DNA of 64,000 nucleotides from VAZQ01 sp963835165 (GTDB taxonomy: Bacteria; Pseudomonadota; Alphaproteobacteria; Rhizobiales; Xanthobacteraceae): NCBI GenBank assembly GCA_963835165.1, contig CAWIGD010000082.1, positions 12,770 to 76,769 of the forward strand, read 5' to 3'. Position 1 is the stretch's first letter, and each line of letters begins with the position of its first letter. The position numbers were made by a program, and so were the translations under genes. Positions 55,341 through 64,000 of this stretch are shown in pieces. A model generated the notes under the pieces. That model was not told the origin of the DNA and searched no databases. It was given only the letters and a program-made list of their open reading frames with translations.

Positions 55341-56215
55341 GCGACGCCGATGCTGCGCAACGGACAGGCGATAGTCCGCTCGCCGTGATCTGCGGCGGTG
55401 GAACACTGCCGTTTGCGGTCGCGGATGCGGTGGGCAAGCGCGGACGCCGTGTCGTGTTGTTCGCCATTCGCGGTTGGGCGGACCCGCAACGCGTCGCTGC
55501 CTATTCCCACCATTGGGCCTCGTTCGGGCAATTCGGCTGGTTCTGCCGGGTCGCCCAGCGTGAGGGCTGCCGGGATGTGGTGCTCATCGGCTCGGTGGTG
55601 CGGCCGGCGATCTGGAAAATCAGGCCGGATTTCAAAACGCTCCGCCTGCTTCCCCGAATTGTCGGCCTGTTGCGCGGCGGGGACGATCGCCTGCTCAAGG
55701 GCGTCGCGGCAATTTTCGAAGAGCACGGCTTCCGGCTGGTTGGCGCACACGAAATCGCGCCGGAAATCCTGATGCCGGAGGGGCCGCTGGGGCGCGAGCG
55801 TCCCAAAGCGCGCGACCATGCCGACATTGCGACGGCACTTGCTTTGCTCGACGCGACCAGTCCGTTCGACGTGGGTCAGGCCGTAGTGGTGGCCGACGCC
55901 CGCGTGCTGGCGATCGAGGCGGCGGAAGGTACCGACCGCATGCTTGCGCGCATCGCCGAGCTTCGCCAAAGCGGTCGTATTACTGCGGCCACCGGACACG
56001 GCGTATTGGTCAAGGCTGCAAAGCGGGGGCAGGATCGCCGTGTCGACTTGCCTTCGATCGGGCCGCGAACGGTTGAAGGCGCGGCGCGGGCCGGGTTAGC
56101 CGGGATCGCCGTCGTTGCGGGCAGCACGGTCATTGCCGAACCCGGGCTTACCGGTGCCGCCGCCGACCGCGAGCGATTGTTCGTGATCGGTGTGCGCGAC
56201 GGGATGGCTACGTGA
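55337..56215 (+). CDS. lpxI: UDP-2,3-diacylglucosamine pyrophosphatase LpxI
   Basis: LpxI hydrolyses UDP-2,3-diacylglucosamine to lipid X in bacteria that lack LpxH. The 292 residues (DUF1009) open with PLAVICGGGTLPFAVADAVG. Further on are FGQFGWFCRVAQREGCRDVVLIG, LKGVAAIFEEHGFRLVGAHE and the C-terminal catalytic region GVLVKAAKRGQDRRVDLPSIGPRTVEGA. Its place between lpxA and lpxB is the standard alphaproteobacterial arrangement and implies no LpxH is needed. Confidence 0.94.
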   Translation: MSDADAAQRTGDSPLAVICGGGTLPFAVADAVGKRGRRVVLFAIRGWADPQRVAAYSHHWASFGQFGWFCRVAQREGCRDVVLIGSVVRPAIWKIRPDFKTLRLLPRIVGLLRGGDDRLLKGVAAIFEEHGFRLVGAHEIAPEILMPEGPLGRERPKARDHADIATALALLDATSPFDVGQAVVVADARVLAIEAAEGTDRMLARIAELRQSGRITAATGHGVLVKAAKRGQDRRVDLPSIGPRTVEGAARAGLAGIAVVAGSTVIAEPGLTGAAADRERLFVIGVRDGMAT

Positions 56216-57414
56216 TGACTGCGTCGGCGCAGCCCGGGCCTCCCGCCGAAACAGTCGATGTGTTTCTGGTCGCCGGTGAGGAATCGGGCGATCGGCTCGG
56301 CGCCGCGCTGATGCGGGCGTTACGGGAGCGGACTTTCGGGCATGTGAGCTTTGCCGGCGTCGGCGGCCGTGAGATGGCGGCCGAAGGGGTGACCAGCCTT
56401 TATTCGATCGACGACCTTCCGATCATCGGATTTAGCGCCATTCCGCGTCGCATCCCAAAGATCCTGCGCCTGATGCGCTTTACCGCCAAGGCGGTGGTGG
56501 CGAAACGCCCGCACGTCCTTGTCGTCATCGACAGCCCCGGCTTCACGCGGGGGATCGCCCGACGGGTACGCGCCGCCGATCCCACGATCGCGATCGTCGA
56601 ATATGTGTCACCCTCGGTATGGGCTTGGCGGCCCGGGCGTGCGCGCGTGATGCGCGCCTATATCGATCACATCCTGGCGCTGCTGCCGTTCGAGCCCGAG
56701 GTCCACCGGCGGCTCGGCGGCCCGCCCTGCACCTATGTCGGGCATCCCCTGGCCGGAGAGGTCCGCGAACTGCGTCCGAATGCGCAAGAGGCGCTCCGCC
56801 GGCTCGCCGCGCCGCCTGTCCTGCTGGTGCTGCCGGGAAGTCGGGTCGGGGAGGTGGAGCGGCTGCTCGGCGTGTTTGCCGACACGGTGGCATTGCTCCG
56901 AGAGCGCGCCGGGCCGCTCGAGGTGGTGGTGCCGACAGTTCCTCATCTCGCAGAGCCGATCCGGTCCGCAACGAAGCAATGGCCACTGCAGCCACGGATC
57001 GTCGTGGAGACGGCAGAGAAGCAGGCGGCGTTCCGCATCGCCCGGGCTGCGCTGGCGAAATCCGGCACCGTCACGCTCGAACTGGCAGTCGCCGGGGTGC
57101 CAACCGTCGGCGCTTACCGGGTGTCCTGGCTGGAGGCGGTGGTGGGACGCCGTCTGGTCAAGGTCTCGTCTGTCATCCTTGCCAATCTGGTGCTCGCAGA
57201 GAATGTGGTGCCGGAGTTCATCCAGGAGGCTTGCACTTCTGAAAATCTGGCAGCGGCGGTGCTGCCGCTGCTCACTGACACGCCCCAGCGGCGGCGCCAG
57301 ATCGAGGCATTTTCCCGGCTCGATGCGATCATGGAAATCGGATCGAAGGCGCCGGCTACCCGGGCCGCAGATATCGTGCTCGACGCCGCTCGCCGTGCAA
57401 TGCCCTCACGATAG
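56215..57414 (+). CDS. lpxB: Lipid-A-disaccharide synthase
   Basis: LpxB condenses lipid X with UDP-2,3-diacylglucosamine to form the lipid A disaccharide. The 399 residues show VFLVAGEESGDRLGAALMRAL, GVGGREMAAEGVTSLY, VEYVSPSVWAWRPGRARVM and CTYVGHPLAGE. The C-terminal KSGTVTLELAVAGVPTVGAYRVSW is the nucleotide-sugar site. The ATG at 56215 overlaps the lpxI stop; GTG at 56212 is an alternative start. Last gene of the envelope cluster, convergent with gltA. Confidence 0.96.
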   Translation: MTASAQPGPPAETVDVFLVAGEESGDRLGAALMRALRERTFGHVSFAGVGGREMAAEGVTSLYSIDDLPIIGFSAIPRRIPKILRLMRFTAKAVVAKRPHVLVVIDSPGFTRGIARRVRAADPTIAIVEYVSPSVWAWRPGRARVMRAYIDHILALLPFEPEVHRRLGGPPCTYVGHPLAGEVRELRPNAQEALRRLAAPPVLLVLPGSRVGEVERLLGVFADTVALLRERAGPLEVVVPTVPHLAEPIRSATKQWPLQPRIVVETAEKQAAFRIARAALAKSGTVTLELAVAGVPTVGAYRVSWLEAVVGRRLVKVSSVILANLVLAENVVPEFIQEACTSENLAAAVLPLLTDTPQRRRQIEAFSRLDAIMEIGSKAPATRAADIVLDAARRAMPSR

Positions 57415-57422
57415 GGTGATGC

Positions 57423-57441
57423 CGGGCCGACGACGGGCCCG
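57423..57441. terminator. Hairpin between convergent lpxB and gltA
   Basis: CGGGCC (57423-57428) pairs with GGCCCG (57436-57441) in the 35-base gap between the stops. No clear T tract on either side, so bidirectional termination is only suggested by position. Confidence 0.35.
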
Positions 57442-57449
57442 CGCCTTCA

Positions 57450-58760
57450 TCACTTGCGGCGCGAGATCGGCACGTAGTCGCGTTGGGTGGCGCCGGTGTA
57501 GAGCTGGCGCGGGCGGCCGATTTTCTGGTGCGGATCCTCGATCATTTCCTTCCACTGGGAAATCCAGCCGACCGTGCGTGCCACCGCGAACAGCACGGTG
57601 AACATGGTAGTCGGGAAGCCCATCGCCTTGAGCGTAATGCCTGAGTAGAAATCGATGTTGGGATAGAGCTTTTTCTCAATGAAATAGTCGTCGTGCAGCG
57701 CGATGCGCTCGAGCTCCAGGGCAACGTCGAGCAGCGGATCATCCTTGATGCCGATCTCGCTCAGGACTTCATGGCAGGTCTTCTGCATGATCTTCGCGCG
57801 CGGGTCGTAGTTCTTGTACACCCGATGACCGAAGCCCATGAGGCGGAAGCTGTCGTTCTTGTCCTTGGCCCGGCGAATATATTCCGGGATGCGCTCCGGC
57901 TTGCCGATCTCGCGCAGCATATTGAGCGCCGCCTCGTTGGCACCGCCATGTGCCGGTCCCCACAAGCAGGCACAACCGGCCGCGATGCAGGCAAAGGGAT
58001 TGGCGCCGGAAGAGCCGGCGAGCCGCACAGTCGAAGTCGAGGCGTTTTGCTCGTGATCGGCATGCAGGATGAAGATACGGTCCATCGCGCGGGCGAGAAC
58101 GGCGTTGGGCTTGTACTCCTCGCACGGCACCGCAAAACACATGCGCAGGAAGTTGGTTGCGTAATCGAGCTCGTTCTTCGGATAGATGAACGGCTGGCCG
58201 ATCGAATACTTGTAGGCCATCGCAGCCATGGTCGGCATCTTGGCGATCATGCGGATCGAAGCGATCATCCGCTGGGTCGGATCGGAGATGTCCGTCGAGT
58301 CGTGATAGAACGCCGAGAGCGCCCCGACGCAGCCGGTCATCACCGCCATCGGGTGCGCATCGCGCCGGAACCCTTGATAAAACCGGCTCATCTGCTCGTG
58401 CACCATGGTGTGGCGGGTGACACGATCGTCGAAGTCGGATTTCTGGGCGGCGGTGGGAAGCTCGCCGTAGAGCAGGAGGTAGCAGGTCTCGAGGAAGTCG
58501 CCGTGCTCGGCCAGCTGTTCGATCGGGAACCCGCGATAGAGCAGAATGCCTTCGTCGCCGTCGATATAGGTGATCTTCGACTCGCAACTCCCCGTCGACG
58601 TGTAACCCGGATCGTAGGTGAACATTCCAGTCTCGGCGTAGAACTTGCCGATGTCGATGACCGAGGGGCCAATCGTTCCCTCGTAGATCGGAAAGGACTG
58701 TTCCCTGTCGCCGACGACGAACTTCCCGGATTTGATGTTGGCGCCGGTCTTCGCATCCAT
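57450..58760 (-). CDS. gltA: Citrate synthase (type II)
   Basis: This enzyme condenses oxaloacetate and acetyl-CoA at the entry of the TCA cycle. The 436 residues match the large hexameric, NADH-regulated class. Catalytic-site sequences are ILHADHEQNASTSTVRL, CLWGPAHGGANEAAL and MGFGHRVYKNYDPRA, with the distal DFYSGI and FAVARTVGWISQW. The ATG at 58760 (MDAKTGANIKSGKF) is the conserved start; a longer in-frame version lacks support. It is followed upstream on the minus strand by gltX. Confidence 0.96.
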   Translation of the reverse strand: MDAKTGANIKSGKFVVGDREQSFPIYEGTIGPSVIDIGKFYAETGMFTYDPGYTSTGSCESKITYIDGDEGILLYRGFPIEQLAEHGDFLETCYLLLYGELPTAAQKSDFDDRVTRHTMVHEQMSRFYQGFRRDAHPMAVMTGCVGALSAFYHDSTDISDPTQRMIASIRMIAKMPTMAAMAYKYSIGQPFIYPKNELDYATNFLRMCFAVPCEEYKPNAVLARAMDRIFILHADHEQNASTSTVRLAGSSGANPFACIAAGCACLWGPAHGGANEAALNMLREIGKPERIPEYIRRAKDKNDSFRLMGFGHRVYKNYDPRAKIMQKTCHEVLSEIGIKDDPLLDVALELERIALHDDYFIEKKLYPNIDFYSGITLKAMGFPTTMFTVLFAVARTVGWISQWKEMIEDPHQKIGRPRQLYTGATQRDYVPISRRK

Positions 58761-58978
58761 GATTCGAGCCCTCGGTTGTGTCGCCCGGCGGACCGCACTC
58801 CCCGCTGGATCGCTGGAATGGCTGCTTCGGCACGCCCGCGGGGGGAGGCAGCTTTTTGGGTAGCTCAATCCAGTGTGCGCTGCAAGATGTGGCACGGCGG
58901 ACTCGCGATGCGACCGCGTGGCCAGGGATTGTGCAAGGATCGCGAGGCCTGCAGCCAGAGTTCCAGCGCTCCGCCGTG

Positions 58979-60421
58979 CTAGTTGTGGTCCGCGGTACCG
59001 GAGGAAACCTGATCCTGCAGCCGGCCCAGGCTCTCGCCCTTGCCCAGCACCGCCAGCACGTCGAAGATCGGAGGGGATGTGGTGCGGCCCGTGAGTGCTG
59101 CGCGCAGCGGCTGGGCGACGCTGCCGAGCTTGACCCCTTTGCGCTCGGCAAAGGCGCGGACGGCCTGTTCGGTCGTCTCGGCGTTCCAGGACTCGATCGC
59201 TCCCAGGTCTTCCGAGACGGCGGCCAGCAGATGGCGGGCTTCGGTCGTGAGCAACCCCTTGGCTTTCTCATCGAGGGCGAGCGGGCGATCTGCAACGATG
59301 AACCGGGCGCCGTCCACCAGCTCGACCAGGGTCTTGGCTCGCTCCTTCAAACCGGCCATGGCCGCGAGCAACTTCACGCACGTCTCCGGCGTCAACTTGG
59401 CGGCGAGCTCGGCTCCGCCGGCGATGTGCGGGAGCACGCGCTCGACCTCGTGCAGGAGATCGGCATCGGCGGTCTGGCGCATGTAGTGGCCGTTGAGACT
59501 CTCAAGCTTGGCAAAGTCGAAGCGGGCGGGCGAACGTCCGATCTGCGGTAAGTCGAACGCTGCGACCATCTCTTCCGTTGAAAAGATTTCCTGGTCGCCG
59601 TGGCTCCAGCCCAGCCGCACCAGATAATTGCGCATGGCCGCCGGCAGATAGCCCATTGCCCGATATGCGTCGACACCCAGCGCGCCGTGGCGTTTGGATA
59701 GTTTCGAACCGTCGGGCCCATGGATGAGCGGGATGTGCGCCATCACCGGGACTTTCCATCCCAGCGCATTGTAGATCTGGGTCTGGCGCGCGGCATTGGT
59801 GAGATGATCATCGCCACGGATCACGTGGGTAATGCCCATATCATGGTCGTCGACCACGACGGCCAGCATATAGGTGGGCGTGCCGTCGGAGCGCAGCAGC
59901 ACCAGGTCGTCGAGGTTCTCATTCTGCCAGACGACGCGCCCCTGCACCTGATCCTCGATCGCGGTCTCGCCCGCAAGCGGGGCCTTGAAACGGATCACCG
60001 GCTTGATCCCGGGCGGTGTCACCGACGGGTCGCGGTCGCGCCAGCGCCCGTCGTAGAGCTTGGCCCGACCTTCGGAGCGGGCCTTTTCGCGCATTTGCGC
60101 AAGTTCTTCCGGACTGGCATAGCAACGATAGGCGTGGCCCGCCGCCAACAGTGCTTCCGCCACCTCGCGGTGGCGGGCAGAACGCGAAAACTGGTAGACC
60201 GTTTCGCTGTCCCAATCGAGACCAAGCCAGGAGAGGCCGTCGAGGATCGCCTCGATCGCCGCCTCGGTCGAGCGTTCGCGGTCGGTGTCCTCGATCCGCA
60301 GCAACATCTTGCCGCCGCGTCCGCGGGCGTAAAGCCAGTTGAAAAGGGCGGTCCGCGCCCCGCCAATGTGAAGGAAGCCCGTGGGCGAAGGAGCAAAGCG
60401 CGTTACGACAGTCTCGGTCAT
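58979..60421 (-). CDS. gltX: Glutamyl-tRNA synthetase
   Basis: This class I synthetase charges tRNA-Glu. The 480 residues contain the HIGH-type motif FAPSPTGFLHIGGARTALFN and the KMSKS-type KLSKRHG. The discriminating RGDDHLTN region and a C-terminal anticodon-binding helical domain are present. The start at 60421 (MTETVVTRFAPSP) fits the family. It is divergent from glnS, separated by about 220 bases in which I see no strong promoter pair. As glnS is present, this GluRS need only charge tRNA-Glu. Confidence 0.96.
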   Translation of the reverse strand: MTETVVTRFAPSPTGFLHIGGARTALFNWLYARGRGGKMLLRIEDTDRERSTEAAIEAILDGLSWLGLDWDSETVYQFSRSARHREVAEALLAAGHAYRCYASPEELAQMREKARSEGRAKLYDGRWRDRDPSVTPPGIKPVIRFKAPLAGETAIEDQVQGRVVWQNENLDDLVLLRSDGTPTYMLAVVVDDHDMGITHVIRGDDHLTNAARQTQIYNALGWKVPVMAHIPLIHGPDGSKLSKRHGALGVDAYRAMGYLPAAMRNYLVRLGWSHGDQEIFSTEEMVAAFDLPQIGRSPARFDFAKLESLNGHYMRQTADADLLHEVERVLPHIAGGAELAAKLTPETCVKLLAAMAGLKERAKTLVELVDGARFIVADRPLALDEKAKGLLTTEARHLLAAVSEDLGAIESWNAETTEQAVRAFAERKGVKLGSVAQPLRAALTGRTTSPPIFDVLAVLGKGESLGRLQDQVSSGTADHN

Positions 60422-60642
60422 GTCGGGTGAATTTCGCGGCGGGGCCAGCTCTCCGCCAAAGAGTGAGCGGGCCGAAATTGGACACAAGAGTTCGTCGCAG
60501 CCTGCATGGCATAAGCGGGCTGTCGAGCAGGTCGTGTAGCACAGAAGTGAGTTAGGGGATTAAAGGTTTCACGCCTCGCCGTCTTGGCGCATGCCCGCGG
60601 ATTTGGCAGATAGGCCGCGGCAATAGAATGGGATTCAGCAGC

Positions 60643-62331
60643 ATGACGGACGCTGGAACGGCGGCAGGAGAAGTGGGGCGCGACTTCATCCGCGACATCA
60701 TTCAGGCCGATCTCGCCGCCAAACGCCACAGCACGGTGGTCACCCGGTTTCCGCCGGAGCCCAACGGTTATCTGCATATCGGGCATGCCAAGGCGATTTG
60801 CCTCAATTTCGGTGTCGCCCAGGAGTTCGGCGGTCGCTGCCATCTGCGTTTCGACGACACCAATCCGACCAAGGAGGAGCAGGAATATATCGACGCCATC
60901 GAGCACGATGTGCGCTGGCTCGGCTTCGACTGGGGCACCAACCTCTTTCACGCCTCCGACTATTTCGAGCAACTCTATGAGTGGGCCGAGTCCTTGATCC
61001 ACAGCGGCAAGGCCTATGTCGACGACCAGTCGCAGGATGAGATGCGGGCGCGGCGTGGCACGCTCACCGAGCCCGGACAGAACAGCCCCTGGCGTGACCG
61101 GAGCATGGAGGAAAACCTGGACCTGTTCCGGCGCATGCGAGCCGGCGAGTTTCCGAACGGCGCGCGGGTGTTGCGGGCCAAGATCGACATGACCTCGGGT
61201 AACATCAATATGCGCGATCCGGTACTGTACCGCATCCTGCATGCCAACCATCCGCGCACCGGCACGGCATGGAGCATCTACCCGAGCTACGACTTCGCCC
61301 ATGGCCAATCGGACGCCCTCGAGCACATCACGCATTCGCTCTGCACGCTCGAATTCGAGGATCATCGGCCGTTGTACGACTGGTTCCTCGAAAATCTCCC
61401 GGTGCCGTCACGGCCGCGACAGTACGAGTTCGCCCGTCTCAATCTCACCTACACCGTGTTATCGAAGCGCGTGCTCACAGAACTGGTGCGCGGCGGCCAC
61501 GTCAAAGGTTGGGATGATCCGCGCATGCCGACCTTGGCGGGATTGCGCCGCCGCGGCGTTCCACCGGAAGCGGTGCGCGAGTTCGTCAAGCGGATCGGCG
61601 TCGCCAAGGCCAACAGCGTGGTCGATGTCGCGATGTTCGACTTCTCGGTGCGCGAGGTCCTGAACAAGACCGCGTGGCGCCGTATGGCGGTGCTACGCCC
61701 GCTCAAGATCGTCATCGAGAACTATCCGGAAGGCAAATCCGAGGAACTCGAAGCGGTCAATCATCCCGACGACACCAGCGCCGGAACGCGACACATCCGC
61801 TTCGGCCGGGAGCTTTATGTGGAGCGTGAAGACTTCATGGAGAATCCGCCGAAGAAATTCTATCGGCTGTCTCCCGGCCGCGAGGTGCGGCTGCGCTACG
61901 CCTATTACGTCACTTGCCGCGAGGTGGTGAAAGACGCGGCGGGCGAGGTGGTTGAACTGCGCTGCAGCTATGATCCGGCGACCCGCGGCGGCAATGCGCC
62001 GGACGGACGCAAGGTGCAGGCCACACTCCATTGGGTCTCGGCGGCCGACGCGGTCCCGGCGGAAGTTCGGCTCTACAATCAGTTATTCGCCAAACCTGAG
62101 CCGAATGCCGCGGACTTTGTGGCCGATCTCAACCCTGACTCCCTGGAAGTGCTGACGGACTGCAGGCTTGAGCCCGCTCTCGCCGGATCCAATGCGGAGG
62201 GGGCCGTCCAGTTCGAGCGGCAGGGCTATTTCTGCCGTGACCCGGATTCAGCACCGGGGCGGCTGGTGTTCAACCGCACGGTGGGCCTGCGCGACACCTG
62301 GGCCAAGGTGCAGGCGGGGAAGGGCGGTTAG
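60643..62331 (+). CDS. glnS: Glutaminyl-tRNA synthetase
   Basis: GlnRS charges tRNA-Gln directly. The 562 residues carry FPPEPNGYLHIGHAKAICLNFG, RFDDTNPTKEE, YPSYDFAHGQSDALEHITHSLC and the KMSKS-type VLSKRVL, then two beta-barrel anticodon domains (RHIRFGRELYVEREDFME). Many alphaproteobacteria lack GlnRS and use GatCAB transamidation, so its presence is notable. ATG at 60643 is chosen; one at 60628 adds five residues. Neither has a clear Shine-Dalgarno sequence. Divergent from gltX. Confidence 0.95.
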   Translation: MTDAGTAAGEVGRDFIRDIIQADLAAKRHSTVVTRFPPEPNGYLHIGHAKAICLNFGVAQEFGGRCHLRFDDTNPTKEEQEYIDAIEHDVRWLGFDWGTNLFHASDYFEQLYEWAESLIHSGKAYVDDQSQDEMRARRGTLTEPGQNSPWRDRSMEENLDLFRRMRAGEFPNGARVLRAKIDMTSGNINMRDPVLYRILHANHPRTGTAWSIYPSYDFAHGQSDALEHITHSLCTLEFEDHRPLYDWFLENLPVPSRPRQYEFARLNLTYTVLSKRVLTELVRGGHVKGWDDPRMPTLAGLRRRGVPPEAVREFVKRIGVAKANSVVDVAMFDFSVREVLNKTAWRRMAVLRPLKIVIENYPEGKSEELEAVNHPDDTSAGTRHIRFGRELYVEREDFMENPPKKFYRLSPGREVRLRYAYYVTCREVVKDAAGEVVELRCSYDPATRGGNAPDGRKVQATLHWVSAADAVPAEVRLYNQLFAKPEPNAADFVADLNPDSLEVLTDCRLEPALAGSNAEGAVQFERQGYFCRDPDSAPGRLVFNRTVGLRDTWAKVQAGKGG

Positions 62332-62550
62332 CACCCGACCCGGCGCCGGGCGCAGCGACAGCGCGCAGGGAATGGTACCGCCTCCTGAGTTCTCCCGGCT
62401 CCCGCCTTAACCCGCGAAGACGGCCGGGAACGCCAGCAGGAGGCTCTCCCGACTATCGCACTGTGAATGCATGACCCGAAGCGGATGCGCCGTGCATTCC
62501 GCTCATGTAGCATGGCGGAAGTTGTATCGCGGGCATCTGGGGGCCGCGCG

Positions 62551-64000
62551 ATGGTCGAGCAGGACAGAGCGCGTGGCAGGGCCGAAGCTTGGCGGCCCCG
62601 GATCGCACCGCGGGCCGCGGCCAGCCGTCGGCCGGCACTGGCATGGCCGGACGGCCTTTCCGATTTCGCGGGCCGCGCGGCAGAGCGCGTCCGCGCGTGG
62701 GTGACGGTCGAGGTCGGCCCGGGACGGCTCGTGCCCTGGCTCGCCATCGCATTCGGTTGCGGCATCGCGATCTATTTCGCCATCGACCGCGAGCCCGCGC
62801 CATGGGCGGCGGGTCTCCTGCTCGCTGCGACGGCGGCGGCGACCGTCCTCGCGCGGCGGCGACCTTTCGCATTTCCCTTGGCGTTGGGTGCCGCCGCCCT
62901 GGCGGCTGGGTTGGCGACCGCCACCATCAAGCGCGCGATCATCGCACACCCCGTGCTGTCGGCGCCGGTCTGGAACGTCGATATCGCGGGCTTCGTCGAG
63001 ATCCGGGAAGAGCGCGAGCGCTCGGACCGCATCGTCGTGCGGATCGAGCGCATTGCCGGTCCACGGCTTGATGAGACGCTGGAGCGCGTGCGGGTCTCGG
63101 TGCGCAAGGGCACCGCGCCGGCGGTCGGCACGTTCGTCGAGTTCAAGGCGCGACTGTCTCCTCCGCTCGAGCCATTGCGCCCCGGCGGATACGACTTCGC
63201 GCGCGACATGTACTTCAACCGTATCGGCGCCTCCGGCTTCGTGCTCGGCCGTATCCGCGTCGCCGAGATGCCGCATGCACCGAGCCTTTGGCTGCGATAC
63301 GCGACGGTCGTCGATGGAATGCGCGAGGCGATCGACCAGCGCATCCGTGCCGTTTTGCCCGGCGATAAAGGCGCAATCGCATCGGCGGTGATCACGGGAA
63401 AACGGGACGCCATCACGCCGCCGGTGAACGAGGCCATGTACGTGTCGGGCCTCGCCCACGTGCTCTCGATCTCCGGCTATCACATGGCGGTCGTGGCAGG
63501 CATGATATTCTTCGCGGTGCGGGCAGTGTTTGCGCTGCTGCCGGCGTTCTCAAATCGCCGTCCGATCAAAAAATGGGCGGCGCTCGCCGCCCTGGGCGCC
63601 GCGGCATTCTACCTTCTGCTTTCGGGCGCAGAGGTTGCGACCCAACGTTCCTTCATCATGGTCGCTATTGTGCTCATCGGCGTCATGGTCGATCGCCCGA
63701 CGCTCACGTTTCGCACGCTCACGGTGGCGGCGTTGGTCGTGCTGCTGCTGACGCCGGAAGCAATCGTTCATCCGAGCTTCCAGATGTCGTTTGCGGCGAC
63801 GCTGGCGCTGGTCGCCGGCTATCAGCATGGATTGCCCTGGATGAGCGGGGGCGGCAAGACGCGGCTCGCCGCGAAGATAGCGCTCTGGGGCGGACGGGAG
63901 ATTGCCGGCCTGCTGCTGGTTTCGCTCCTCGCCGGTGCCGCGACCATTCCCTTCATCGCCTATCATTTCCACCGCATCTCTCCCTATGGCGTGATCGCGA
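62551..64000 (+). CDS. comEC: ComEC/Rec2-family DNA uptake membrane protein, 5' part
   Basis: ComEC forms the inner-membrane channel for single-stranded DNA during transformation. About 483 codons are visible before the window ends. An N-terminal Arg-rich lead is followed by two or three helices (WLAIAFGCGIAIYFAID, WAAGLLLAATAAATVLA), a DUF4131 soluble domain (VEIREERERSDRIVVRIERI) and the Competence domain beginning ALITGKRDAITPPVNEAM-like and LAHVLSISGYHMAVVAGM. The ATG at 62551 has a G-rich run upstream; an in-frame ATG at 62512 is possible. 62332-62511 holds no clear gene. In related genomes lexA lies next to comEC. Confidence 0.88.
   Translation, partial: MVEQDRARGRAEAWRPRIAPRAAASRRPALAWPDGLSDFAGRAAERVRAWVTVEVGPGRLVPWLAIAFGCGIAIYFAIDREPAPWAAGLLLAATAAATVLARRRPFAFPLALGAAALAAGLATATIKRAIIAHPVLSAPVWNVDIAGFVEIREERERSDRIVVRIERIAGPRLDETLERVRVSVRKGTAPAVGTFVEFKARLSPPLEPLRPGGYDFARDMYFNRIGASGFVLGRIRVAEMPHAPSLWLRYATVVDGMREAIDQRIRAVLPGDKGAIASAVITGKRDAITPPVNEAMYVSGLAHVLSISGYHMAVVAGMIFFAVRAVFALLPAFSNRRPIKKWAALAALGAAAFYLLLSGAEVATQRSFIMVAIVLIGVMVDRPTLTFRTLTVAALVVLLLTPEAIVHPSFQMSFAATLALVAGYQHGLPWMSGGGKTRLAAKIALWGGREIAGLLLVSLLAGAATIPFIAYHFHRISPYGVIA

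Overview
The window is GC-rich, densely coding chromosomal DNA. Gene content and order point to an alphaproteobacterium of the Hyphomicrobiales (Rhizobiales), most likely near Bradyrhizobiaceae/Xanthobacteraceae. The signs are the clpX-lon-hupB-tRNA-nuo order, a 14-gene nuo operon followed by birA and rnj, the mce-DUF1467-proS-lolC-lolD-dnaE run, the rpsB-to-lpxB envelope cluster next to gltA/gltX, three DUF3551 proteins, and several orphan Bug/TctC-type binding proteins. Genus is inferred from gene order and family content only.

Layout. 0-9.4 kb: the end of clpX, then lon, a secreted Cys-rich protein behind a LexA-type box, an orphan Bug protein, tRNA-Val, hupB (minus), tRNA-Asp, a c-type-heme/beta-propeller protein, a truncated MFS gene and a BKACE-family enzyme. 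9.7-25.1 kb: the complete complex I operon nuoA-N with two extra genes inside it, a broken pentapeptide-repeat gene between nuoF and nuoG and an 81-residue membrane protein between nuoH and nuoI. 25.1-34.98 kb: birA, rnj, two Bug proteins, mce, a DUF1467 gene, a tandem duplication carrying two DUF3551 genes, a possible minus-strand structured RNA, proS, lolC and lolD. 35.0-42.5 kb: an NMT1-type binding protein (minus), a third DUF3551 gene, a small SOS-type locus, dnaE, a secreted NHL-propeller protein and another Bug protein. 42.7-57.4 kb: rpsB-tsf-pyrH-frr-uppS-cdsA-dxr-rseP-bamA-lpxD-fabZ-lpxA-lpxI-lpxB, linking translation, isoprenoid and phospholipid synthesis, outer-membrane assembly and lipid A synthesis. 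57.4-64 kb: gltA and gltX (minus), glnS (plus) and the start of comEC, which runs off the end.

How it fits together. The backbone is housekeeping: protein quality control (ClpX, Lon), respiration (complex I, citrate synthase), RNA decay (RNase J), tRNA charging (ProRS, GluRS, GlnRS), lipoprotein and outer-membrane biogenesis (LolC/D, RseP, BamA, Lpx) and replication (DnaE). Small accessory genes, mostly secreted or solute-binding proteins, sit at the joints between these conserved blocks.

The most interesting element is at 36497-36657. A TTGACT/CTATGT promoter carries two GAAC/GTTC-N7 LexA-type boxes, followed by a good ribosome binding site and a 32-codon single-membrane-helix ORF. This architecture recalls the SOS-induced division inhibitor SidA of Caulobacter.

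Sequence caution: BKACE, nuoD, nuoF, nuoG and nuoL each carry exactly one extra base, and the pentapeptide gene carries several, all between 8.5 and 20.3 kb. Clustered assembly or sequencing errors are more likely than real loss of complex I.
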